DNA of 9,807 nucleotides from Phycisphaerales bacterium (GTDB lineage: Bacteria > Planctomycetota > Phycisphaerae > SM23-33), in the NCBI GenBank assembly GCA_003171235.1, contig PMYM01000035.1, forward strand, positions 6,400 through 16,206. The letters are read 5' to 3'. The notes beneath the pieces are model-generated. The model was given only the letters and a program-made list of their open reading frames with translations. It searched no databases and was not told the DNA's origin. Of the stretch, positions 1 through 7,000 are shown piece by piece. The position numbers and the translations under genes were made by a program. Each line of letters opens with the position of its first letter. Position 1 is the first letter of the stretch.

Positions 1-1179
1 AACAAGATCGACCTGCCCAACGCCAACATCCAGAAGGCTATGGGCCAACTGGCCGAGCACGGCCTGAGCCCGCGCCAGTGGGGCGGCGCCACCGAAGTCA
101 TCCAGACCTCCGCCGCCACCGGGCAGGGCATAGACGAACTGCTGGAAGTGCTCAGCCTGGAGGCCGAACTGCTGGAACTCAAGGCCGACCCGAAAGCCCC
201 CGCCAGCGGCTGGGTGGTCGAGGCCCGCGTGGACAGCGCGCGCGGCATCCTGGCCCGCCTGTTGGTTATCGACGGCACGCTGAAGGTGGGGGACATCATG
301 CTGGCGGGCTCGACCGTCGGTCGCGTGCGCAACTTGTCCGACGACCGCGGCAAGCCCCTCGAGCAGGCCGGGCCGGCCACGCCCGTGGAGGTCACCGGCC
401 TGGACGAGATGCCCGAGGCCGGCGACCGCTTCTACGTCATGGATGAAATCGCCCGGGCCCGCCAAGTGGCCCAGGAGCGGCAACTGCGCCAGCGCCAGCA
501 GGGCCTGACCGTCAGCCCGCAGGCCACTCTGGAGAACATGCTTTCCCGCATCCAGGCCGGCCAGACCAACGAGATCCGCCTGATCATTAAGGTGGACGTG
601 CAGGGCTCGCTGGAGGCCCTCAACCACAGCCTGGCCTCCGCCGGCAGCGAAACGGTCAAGATCAACGTCCTGCACAACGGCGTGGGCGGCATTACCGAGG
701 GCGACGTGCTGTTGGCCGGGGCGTCCAAGGCCCTCATCCTGGGCTTCCGCGTCGTGCCCGACCAGCGGGCGCGCATGCTGGCCGACAAGACCGGCGTGGA
801 AATCCGCACCTACCGGGTAATCTACCACCTGCTGGAGGACCTGGAGAAGGCCGCCACGGGCATGATCGCCCCGGAAATGGCCGAGAAGGTCGTCGGCCGC
901 CTGGAGGTGCGCGAGGTGTTCAAGGTCTCCAAGGTCGGCACCATCGCCGGCTGCTACGTCACCGACGGCACCGTCAGCCGCCAGGCCAAGCTGCGCATCA
1001 TTCGCAACAACGTCATTGTCGAGGACGAGCGCACGCTGGAAAGCCTGCGCCGCTTCAAGGAAGACGCGCGCGAAGTGCGGGCCGGGCTGGAGTGCGGCAT
1101 CAAGGTGGCCGGCTATGACGACATCAAGGTCGGCGACATCCTGGAGGCCTACCAGACGGTGGAGGTGGAGAAGAAGTAA
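1..1179 (+). CDS. infB: Translation initiation factor IF-2, C-terminal 392 residues (5' end outside window)
   Basis: IF-2 is the GTPase that brings initiator fMet-tRNA to the 30S subunit and promotes subunit joining. The frame is open from base 1, so the gene is cut by the window edge. The first residues NKIDLP are the NKxD (G4) guanine-specificity motif. SAATGQGIDELL (local residues ~36-47) is the G5 region and end of the G domain. A beta-barrel domain II follows (~60-150, with GWVVEARVDSARG). Domain III begins near TLENMLSRI and contains the typical VDVQGSLEAL and LHNGVGGITEGDV segments. The C-terminal tRNA-binding barrel ends in AGLECGIKV and GDILEAYQTVEVEKK. All expected C-terminal blocks are present and intact to the TAA. 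It is followed by a DUF503 gene and rbfA, the usual infB neighbourhood. The N-terminal extension and G1-G3 motifs lie upstream and cannot be assessed. Confidence 0.98.
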   Translation, partial: NKIDLPNANIQKAMGQLAEHGLSPRQWGGATEVIQTSAATGQGIDELLEVLSLEAELLELKADPKAPASGWVVEARVDSARGILARLLVIDGTLKVGDIMLAGSTVGRVRNLSDDRGKPLEQAGPATPVEVTGLDEMPEAGDRFYVMDEIARARQVAQERQLRQRQQGLTVSPQATLENMLSRIQAGQTNEIRLIIKVDVQGSLEALNHSLASAGSETVKINVLHNGVGGITEGDVLLAGASKALILGFRVVPDQRARMLADKTGVEIRTYRVIYHLLEDLEKAATGMIAPEMAEKVVGRLEVREVFKVSKVGTIAGCYVTDGTVSRQAKLRIIRNNVIVEDERTLESLRRFKEDAREVRAGLECGIKVAGYDDIKVGDILEAYQTVEVEKK

Positions 1180-1180
1180 C

Positions 1181-1265
1181 CTGGTAGCACGGGCGTCTCG
1201 CCCGTGACAGGCAAACGTTTAACGTGTTAGGTCTTGGGACACAGGCGGGACGCCTGTGCTACCAG
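1181..1265. repeat. Inverted pair of 26-bp palindromic repeats (REP-like composite)
   Basis: Two copies of a 26-base unit of the form CTGGTAGCAC-R-GGCG-loop-CGCC-Y-GTG face each other, at 1181-1206 and, on the opposite strand, 1240-1265. Each unit contains an 8-bp hairpin with a 3-base loop (1188-1195/1199-1206 and 1240-1247/1251-1258). The outer 10 bases (1181-1190 and 1256-1265) are perfect inverted repeats, so the pair can also fold as one long stem. The copies differ at one base pair of the hairpin (G-C in the left, A-T in the right), a compensatory difference that keeps the stem. The unit starts 1 base after the infB stop and ends 6 bases before the DUF503 start. There is no T-tract, so it is not a normal intrinsic terminator. 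A paired arrangement is typical of REP/BIME-type elements. Membership in a genome-wide family is inferred, not seen here. Confidence 0.8.
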
Positions 1266-1271
1266 AAGACT

Positions 1272-1559
1272 ATGGCAACCAAAGTCGCACTGCTGCACCT
1301 GGAAGTGTCCATCGACGACGCCATGAGCCTCAAGGATAAGCGCCGCGTGGTCAAGTCCTTCAAGGACCGCCTGGCGCATGCCCACAACGTCTCGGTGGCC
1401 GAGGTGGACTACCTCGACAGCACCAGGCGGGCGCTGCTGGCGGTGGCCATGGTGGGCAACGACGGGCGCTACCTGGAAGGGGCGCTGCAGCAGATCGTCA
1501 ACACCGCCCGGGCCAATCACGGCTGGGTGTTGTTGAACCATGAGATTGAAATTATCTAG
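1272..1559 (+). CDS. DUF503 domain protein (YlxP-like), 95 aa
   Basis: A small cytoplasmic protein of the DUF503 family, represented by B. subtilis ylxP, which likewise lies next to infB and rbfA. Its role is not firmly established; the context suggests ribosome assembly or translation. Family blocks are visible: VALLHLEVSIDDAMSLKDKRRVVKS near the N-terminus in pieces (hydrophobic first strand, then SLKDKRRV), HNVSVAEVDYLD in the middle, then a hydrophobic strand (ALLAVAMVGND) and a C-terminal helix and strand ending HEIEII. I chose ATG 1272 because the family begins right before the first strand. An in-frame upstream ATG at 1224 would add 16 residues encoded entirely by the palindromic repeat and its spacer. 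The ribosome-binding site is weak (AGAAG at 1264-1268, only 3 bases from the start), so translation may depend on coupling or on leader structure. Confidence 0.9.
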   Translation: MATKVALLHLEVSIDDAMSLKDKRRVVKSFKDRLAHAHNVSVAEVDYLDSTRRALLAVAMVGNDGRYLEGALQQIVNTARANHGWVLLNHEIEII

Positions 1560-1585
1560 CGTAATGCGAGAGGTTAGAGGCAGAG

Positions 1586-1672
1586 GGTTAATCGGTTAAT
1601 CAGTTAATCGGTAAGGCGGTCGATTGGTGGAGAACCTACTAATCAACCGAATCACCGATTCACCGATTCACC
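1586..1672. repeat. Octamer-repeat hairpin upstream of rbfA (copy A)
   Basis: The left arm is a run of 8-base units: GGTTAATC (1586-1593), GGTTAATC (1594-1601), AGTTAATC (1602-1609), then decayed units to about 1633. The right arm (1638-1672), read on the opposite strand, is GGTGAATC, GGTGAATC, GGTGATTC, GGTTGATT. The arms can pair as a long imperfect stem, with roughly one mismatch per octamer near the base. The element ends 10 bases before the rbfA start and is much more AT-rich than the genes around it. A second copy of the same design lies just after rbfA. No transposase is present and no target-site duplication was recognised. Confidence 0.8.
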
Positions 1673-1682
1673 TAGTTTAAAT

Positions 1683-2132
1683 ATGAGAAGGCGCACGGAA
1701 CGAATTGGCAAGGTCATGCAGCAGGCCATTGCCCGCATCCTGATGACCGAGCTGGCCGATCCGCGGATCGAGCCCGCCCGCACTTCCGTCACCCGGGTGG
1801 AGGTGCAGGAGGATCTGCTGCGCGCCAAGGTGTATATCTCCATCTACGGCAGCGAAGCCCAGCAGCGCCGCGGCTTGGAGGCCCTGCAGCACAGCGCCGG
1901 GCGCATCCAGGCGCTGCTGCGGCGCCAAGTGCAGTTGCGCAGCATGCCGGTGCTGGATTTCCGCAACGACGAGCGTTTCAAGGGCACGCTCAAGACCTTC
2001 GAGATCATTCGCCAGGCCATGGACGAACTGCGGGCCAAGGACCAGGCCGACGCCGGCCAGGATGCACCGCCGACCGGCGAAGAAACCCCGACCGATTCGG
2101 ACGAGTCGGAGAAGGACGAACAAGAGCAGTGA
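1683..2132 (+). CDS. rbfA: 30S ribosome-binding factor RbfA, 149 aa
   Basis: RbfA binds the small ribosomal subunit late in its maturation, near 16S helix 1, and is needed for efficient 16S processing and cold growth. The N-terminus RRRTERIGKVMQQAIARIL is the standard RbfA first helix. LADPRIEPARTSVTRVEV followed by LLRAKVYISIYG are the central strands. HSAGRIQALLRRQVQLRSMPVLDF is the helix-turn-strand of the KH-like fold, with the usual alanine-for-glycine type interruption of the KH motif (SAG). Residues ~118-149 form an acidic, low-complexity tail (many D/E, T, P) beyond the folded domain. The stretch after LDFRNDERF departs from the common DESIERGARI consensus but keeps its helical character. 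Upstream sequence lacks a clear Shine-Dalgarno motif; the octamer hairpin ends 10 bases before the ATG. Position after infB and the DUF503 gene agrees with the call. Confidence 0.95.
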   Translation: MRRRTERIGKVMQQAIARILMTELADPRIEPARTSVTRVEVQEDLLRAKVYISIYGSEAQQRRGLEALQHSAGRIQALLRRQVQLRSMPVLDFRNDERFKGTLKTFEIIRQAMDELRAKDQADAGQDAPPTGEETPTDSDESEKDEQEQ

Positions 2133-2146
2133 GTGGGATGTGAATT

Positions 2147-2230
2147 GGTTAATCGGTGAATCAGTTAATCGGTTAATCGGTCGAATCGTTCTTCCCCCGA
2201 TCAACTGATTAACCGATCAACCGATTAACC
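2147..2230. repeat. Octamer-repeat hairpin downstream of rbfA (copy B)
   Basis: The left arm reads GGTTAATC (2147-2154), GGTGAATC (2155-2162), AGTTAATC (2163-2170), GGTTAATC (2171-2178), then GGTCG. The right arm (2195-2230), on the opposite strand, reads GGTTAATC, GGTTGATC, GGTTAATC, AGTTGATC, GGGG. The outermost octamers (2147-2154 with 2223-2230) pair perfectly. The next three pair with one or two mismatches each, giving an imperfect stem of about 34 bp around a loop near 2181-2194. It shares its 8-base period and unit consensus with copy A but has a different arrangement of variant units, so it is not a recent exact duplicate. No T-tract follows either arm, so termination is unlikely to be its main role. 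Confidence 0.8.
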
Positions 2231-2267
2231 TTCTTGAACGTAAAGAGAAAACAAGGGAATACAAAGG

Positions 2268-3068
2268 ATGAGAAACAGTTCCACCTACGCCCCCAAGGTC
2301 CGCAAGCTTATCAGCGGCGCCAAGGCCTCTGTGCGAGCCGAGGAAGACAACGGCAAGTTGCTCCTCCGCAGCATCCTGGAAGAGGATGCCGTGCCCAAGC
2401 AGGTATCCGACGCCATGGCGGCGATAGAAAAGGAATTCCTGGACTACAACGAGCTGCGGGTGGCGCCGGTCAAGGACATCGAAGACTGCCTGGGGAGGGA
2501 CTTCCCCGGTGCCCGGGTCAAGGCCGAGTCCCTCAACAGGGCCCTCAACGCCATCTTCGACCAGTGCAACCAGCTCTCGCTGGAGTATCTGCGGCAGAAG
2601 ACCAAGCGCGAACTGCGCAGGCTGCTGCGCGAGCAGTTGGGGCTGTCGCCCTACGCCGAGTCGGTGGTGACGTTGCACGGCTTCGACGGCCACGCCGTGC
2701 CTGTCGATCACCTGCTGCTGGAATCGCTCAAGGCCGAGGCCATGGCGCCGGCGTCGGCCCAACTGGAGGAGGTGCAGGGCTTCCTGGAGCGGCTGGTGCC
2801 GGCCAGCCAGGCCCTTGCTGCCCACGAGGCCCTGCGGCAGTTCGCGGCCAAGACCGCCCCCAAGGTGTCCAAGGCAATGGCCCGGCAAAACAAGCTGGCC
2901 CGGGAGCATGCCCGGGAACAGGCGCGCAAGGCGGCGGTGAGGGCGGCCGAGTCGGAGATCGCCAAGCCGGTCAAGCCGGTTATCCCGCCCAAGGGATCAG
3001 CCGCCGCCAGGGCGGCCAAGCTGGGCAAGCGTCCCCCCGCCAGGGGGCCCTCGGGAAAGAAGCCATGA
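2268..3068 (+). CDS. Divergent HhH-GPD (endonuclease III-like) protein with basic tail, 266 aa
   Basis: Not a characterised gene as far as I can tell. Residues ~30-195 have the layout of the HhH-GPD DNA-glycosylase fold: an N-terminal helix (LLLRSILEEDAVPKQVSDAM), a phase resembling YNELRVAPVKDIEDCL, AESLNRALNAIF, LSLEYLRQKTKRELRRLL, and then LGLSPYAESVV-TLHGFDGHAVPVDHLLL. In endonuclease III the matching stretch is the helix-hairpin-helix G-x-G-x-K-T-A followed by VDTH. Here the aspartate is kept (D147 in VPVDH), the lysine position is Y129 and the second glycine is S127. There are only two cysteines (C74, C100), so the C-terminal 4Fe-4S motif is absent. Residues ~196-266 are Lys/Arg/Ala/Pro-rich and could bind nucleic acid. 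A Shine-Dalgarno AAGGGA (2253-2258) lies 9 bases before ATG 2268. The fold assignment is by eye and moderate; the protein may be a monofunctional glycosylase or a non-catalytic DNA-binding relative. Confidence 0.75.
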   Translation: MRNSSTYAPKVRKLISGAKASVRAEEDNGKLLLRSILEEDAVPKQVSDAMAAIEKEFLDYNELRVAPVKDIEDCLGRDFPGARVKAESLNRALNAIFDQCNQLSLEYLRQKTKRELRRLLREQLGLSPYAESVVTLHGFDGHAVPVDHLLLESLKAEAMAPASAQLEEVQGFLERLVPASQALAAHEALRQFAAKTAPKVSKAMARQNKLAREHAREQARKAAVRAAESEIAKPVKPVIPPKGSAAARAAKLGKRPPARGPSGKKP

Positions 3069-3135
3069 TGCCGTTACCTGCTTTGTGCTTTGGTGTTTAA
3101 TCAGTTAGCTGCTCTGGATAACAGCGAAAGAGAGC

Positions 3136-4026
3136 ATGACCGTGATACGCAAGTCTCCCGACAAGTTGGCCTTGGGCATTCCCAAGGGTTCCCTTCAGGA
3201 CAGCACCGTTGAACTGCTGCAGCGGGCCGGCTATCGCCTGACCATCTCCTCGCGCAGCTACTTTCCCGCCATTGACGATGACCGCATCTCCTGCATCATG
3301 TTCCGGGCCCAGGAAATGAGCCGCTACGTCGAGGACGGCGTCCTGGACGCCGGCATCACCGGCAGCGACTGGATCGCCGAGAACGGCTCCGACGTGATCG
3401 AGGTGGCCGAACTGGTTTACGCCAAGGCCTCGCTGCGCCCGGTGCGCTGGGTGCTGGCCGTGCCGGAAGAATCGCCGGTCAAGAAACCCGAGGACCTTCA
3501 AGGCGGCATCATCGCCACCGAACTGGTCAACCTCACCCGCCAGTACTTCGACCGCCAGGGCATCGCCGTCAAGGTGGAGTTCTCCTGGGGCGCCACCGAG
3601 GTCAAGGCCCGCCTGCTGGACGCCATCGTGGACGTCACCGAGAGCGGCTCCAGCCTGGCCGCCAACCAGTTGCGCGTCGTCGACACGCTGCTGAGTTCCA
3701 CCACCCGCCTGATCGCCAACCGCCAGTCCTGGCAGGAGCCCTGGAAGCGGGAGAAGATCGAGAACATGGCCCTGCTGCTGCAGGGGGCCATCTCCGCCCG
3801 CGAAAAGGTCGGGCTGAAAATGAACGTGCCGCGCAAGAGTCTGTCGGCCGTGACGGCCCTGCTGCCGGCCGAAAAAAGCCCCACCATCAGCGGACTGGCC
3901 GACCCCGACTGGGTGGCCGTCGAGGTGGTGGTGGAAGAACGCGTTGAACGCGACCTGGTGCCCCAGTTGAAGCGCGCCGGGGCCTCAGGCATCATCACCT
4001 ATCCGCTGAACAAGGTTATTCCATGA
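3136..4026 (+). CDS. hisG: ATP phosphoribosyltransferase, long form (HisG), 296 aa
   Basis: Catalyses the first step of histidine biosynthesis, ATP plus PRPP to phosphoribosyl-ATP, in the cytoplasm. The N-terminus LALGIPKGSLQDSTVELLQRAG is the classic HisG opening in split form (LGIPKGSL, then VELLQRAG). DAGITGSDWIAENG is the conserved DxGITGxDWI block. DAIVDVTESGSSLAANQLRV carries the PRPP-binding loop (TESGSS) seen in long-form enzymes, followed by STTRLIAN. The C-terminal ~75 residues (VGLKMNVPRKSL to GASGIITYPLNKVIP) form the HisG_C regulatory domain. This makes it the long type, normally a hexamer inhibited by histidine and independent of HisZ. The length matches the family. A 67-base gap separates it from the preceding gene, with a poor ribosome-binding site (GAAAGAGAG region just before the ATG). 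Its stop overlaps the next start as ATGA. No other his gene is in view. Confidence 0.97.
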   Translation: MTVIRKSPDKLALGIPKGSLQDSTVELLQRAGYRLTISSRSYFPAIDDDRISCIMFRAQEMSRYVEDGVLDAGITGSDWIAENGSDVIEVAELVYAKASLRPVRWVLAVPEESPVKKPEDLQGGIIATELVNLTRQYFDRQGIAVKVEFSWGATEVKARLLDAIVDVTESGSSLAANQLRVVDTLLSSTTRLIANRQSWQEPWKREKIENMALLLQGAISAREKVGLKMNVPRKSLSAVTALLPAEKSPTISGLADPDWVAVEVVVEERVERDLVPQLKRAGASGIITYPLNKVIP

Positions 4027-7000
4027 TGCAACGCAGTGTCTGGCTGTTTCTGGCGGGCCTGGTGGCGACGGCGGGCTGCCAGGGGATTCCCTCCGCCCCG
4101 TCGGCCCGCCCCCAGTCTCCGGCGGCGCCTGCCAGCCAGCCGGCCCGCCGGGCAGACCAGGCCGCCACCCTGCCGGCCGAAGCCCTGCTGAGCCTGGAGC
4201 AGCTTCCGCCCCGGCTGACCAAGCCGGCCGACTCGAGCGATGCCGATAAGCTCTCCGACCGCGCCGCCGAACTGGCCCGCCAGGCCCAGGAAGACTACGC
4301 CGCCCGACGCTTCGCCCAGGCCGCCGAAAAACTCGACCGCGCCCGCGCATTCGATCCCCACAGCCCGCTTATCCAGCGCCAATTGGGCGTGACCTACGCC
4401 GCCCTGGGCGATGCCGCCAAGGCCGAAGCGGCCCTTAAGGCCAGCCTGGCCGACGCCCCCGATCACGCCCTGGTGCAAATGCTGCTGGGGGCCTACGCCG
4501 CAGCCCAGCGCAACAACCGCCAGGCCAACGTTTATTTCCGCCAGGCCCTGCTGTGCAGCGACGCCGGCGACGACCAGCTTGAAACCGCCGAGACCCTCTA
4601 CCGCCTGGCCGTCCTGCTGGAGACGCAAGGCTACCTGACGGCCTCCGCCCAGTGTCACGCCCGTCTGGCGGGCCTGCTGCTCACCCACGACCGCCAGTAC
4701 GCCGCCAGCGACCGGGCGGTGCTGCGCGGCCTGGTCGCCCAGCCCCAGCAGCAGATGCTGGCCCAGGGGCGGGTGCTGCTCAAGCTGGGCAAAGTGGCCG
4801 ACGGCGCCGGCTTTATCGAGAAAGCCTACCGCCGCGACAAGTCCAACCCCCAGGCCGCCCGGCTGGTGGTCAAGGCCCTGCTCCAAAAGGGCGACTACGA
4901 CGGCGCCCAGACCGTGCTGACGGAGATGCTTCAGGAGCCGGCCCTGCGCGAGGGTGCCGCCGAATCGGCCGTCGAGTTCTGCCGCGAACGCAAGGATCCA
5001 CGCCTGCCTTACCGCCTGCTGGAGGCCTATGCCGCCCAAGGCGGCAGCGACAGCGACTTCATCCTGGCCATGATCGAGGTAGCCAGCGAACTGGGTTCGA
5101 CGCAGCGGCCCGACCAGGCGGTCGCCCGATTCCTTGGTTCGGCTTCCCAGCAAGGCTCGGTGGCCCTGCGGCTGGCCCGGATGTACGCCCGGCTGGGCGA
5201 TGCGGGCAACGCCCTGGCACAGTTGTCCGGGCTGTTCGCGGCCAACGCCCCTGAACTGGTCGACGCTCCCGAGGAACTGAAACTCTCGGCCAAGAGCCTC
5301 AAGACCGACGGTATCGCCGCCGCCGTGGCGGGCGATGCCCAACCCGCCCAACTGGCCGCCGCCGCCCTTCTATTGGACTTGGCCGGGCAGAGCGACCGCG
5401 CGGTCGACCTGTTCCGCAAGGCCATCGCCGGCGACAACCGCCTGTGGGCCGCCTACCAGGCCCTGCAGCGGATTTACCAGTCCAAGAACGACCGCCCGGG
5501 CGAGGACGCCTTGCTCGAGCAGCTCAAGCTCGCCGAACAGGGCCAGCCATATTACTACCTCAAGGGCGCCGCCGAGTTGAATCGCGGGCAGTATCCCCAG
5601 GCCCGCAACGACCTGGACCAGGCCCGCGTCCGCCTGGACCGCCATGCCCCCACGCTGGTCCTGCTGGGGCGGACCTACAACCGGCTGGGCGTGCCGCAGC
5701 AGGCGGAGGTGTTTCTCACCCAGGCCTATGCCCAGGCCCCCAACAGCTCTTCGGTCGTGCGCGAGATTGTCGAACTGTACATCGGCACCGGGCGGCAGAG
5801 CGAAGCCCGCGAACTGGTTGACCGCTTTACCCAGGCCAACCCGGCCAGCCTGACCGGGCGAATCCTCCTGGCACGCCTGGACCTCATCAGCGGCAATACC
5901 GACAAGGCGCGGGAGGAAATCGCCGCCCTGCTGGCCCAACTGCCCGACGATCTGGACATCCGCCGGCTTGACCTATACCTGGAACTGCCGCCCAACATGG
6001 GCAAGCGGCCCATCCCGGCCGACAAGGCCAAGGCCGCTATCGAACGGGCCCAGGCCCTGCTCAAGCTCCAACCCTCCGACATGCAGACCAGCCGCATCCT
6101 GGCCGCCCTGCTGGTCAACCAGGAGCAGTACGCCCAGGCCGAAACCGTCCTGGAAAAGCTCTTCAAGCAATCGCCGCACGACGTGGCTCTCATTCTGGCC
6201 TACGAGGAAGTGCTGGAGAAAGAGAAGAAGTCCGACCGCGCCATGGCGGTGCTGGACGAATGGCTCGGCTGGGAAGAGCAGGCCGGCCAGCAGTTCGCCA
6301 TCCGCGCCCGCCAGGCCCGGCTGCTGGCCCAGGCAGGCCAGTACGACAAGCTCCAGGCGCACGTGCAAGGCTGGCTGGACGAGCTGGCAAAGAAGCCCGT
6401 CCGGCCGGCGCCGCCCGAGCGACGGGGAGACCTCCAGCAGGTCGTGCGCCTGACCCATATCAGCGTGCTGAGCGACCTGAAGGCCTATGACCAGGCCCTC
6501 CGGGCCGTGGAAGGCTATCTCGCCCAGCCGCTTGACCCGCCGCAACTGGCCCTGCTCAAGGGGCTAAAGATCGACCTGCTGGGCAAGCAGAAGAGACTGG
6601 CCGAACTGACCGATTTCGGCAAGCGGTGGATCGCCCAGGAAAGCGACACCGACCTGGCGTACAGCTCGCTGGTGCTGACCCTGGCCGAGTGTGAGAAATA
6701 TGACGAGGCCCTCAAACTGGCCGACGACTGGCTGGAGGCCGAAGGCAAGGCCGCTTCCGCCACCGCTCCGGCCACCGCCCCGGCCGTCCCTGACGCCACC
6801 AACATTCCGCCCCTGGACCTCCAGCCGGAAAAGCCGCTGGGGGCGCGGGCGGCCATTGTCCGCATCAACCTGCTGGCCCAGCGGAACAAAGTCGCGCTGG
6901 AGCGGGCCCGGCAGTTCGCCGCCCAGGCCGACAACGACACCCGCCTGCTCAAGCTGCTTTACTCCGCCCTGGCCGCCAACGAACTCGACGCCGAGACGAT

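Noticed and set aside
1188..1206. Intrinsic terminator for infB
   Set aside because: The hairpin is strong but followed by ACAGGC rather than a T-tract, and the next gene belongs to the same conserved cluster.
1677..2204. 175-residue minus-strand frame opposite rbfA
   Set aside because: Its N-terminal part is a translation of the octamer repeat and the rest is antisense to a clear rbfA.
1586..2230. CRISPR array
   Set aside because: The repeated units are 8 bases and directly adjacent, without spacers of constant length, and are organised as inverted arms.
2234..3100. 288-residue + strand frame overlapping the HhH-GPD-like gene
   Set aside because: Extreme Gly/Arg/Pro/Gln composition, no domain, and it lies one frame away from a sequence with coherent helices and a good ribosome-binding site.
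3999..5351. 450-residue open frame on the minus strand opposite hisG and the TPR gene
   Set aside because: It is a Gly/Leu/Gln-rich shadow produced by high third-position GC of the TPR gene. It shows no recognisable domain, and the + strand product is clearly a real TPR protein with signal peptide.
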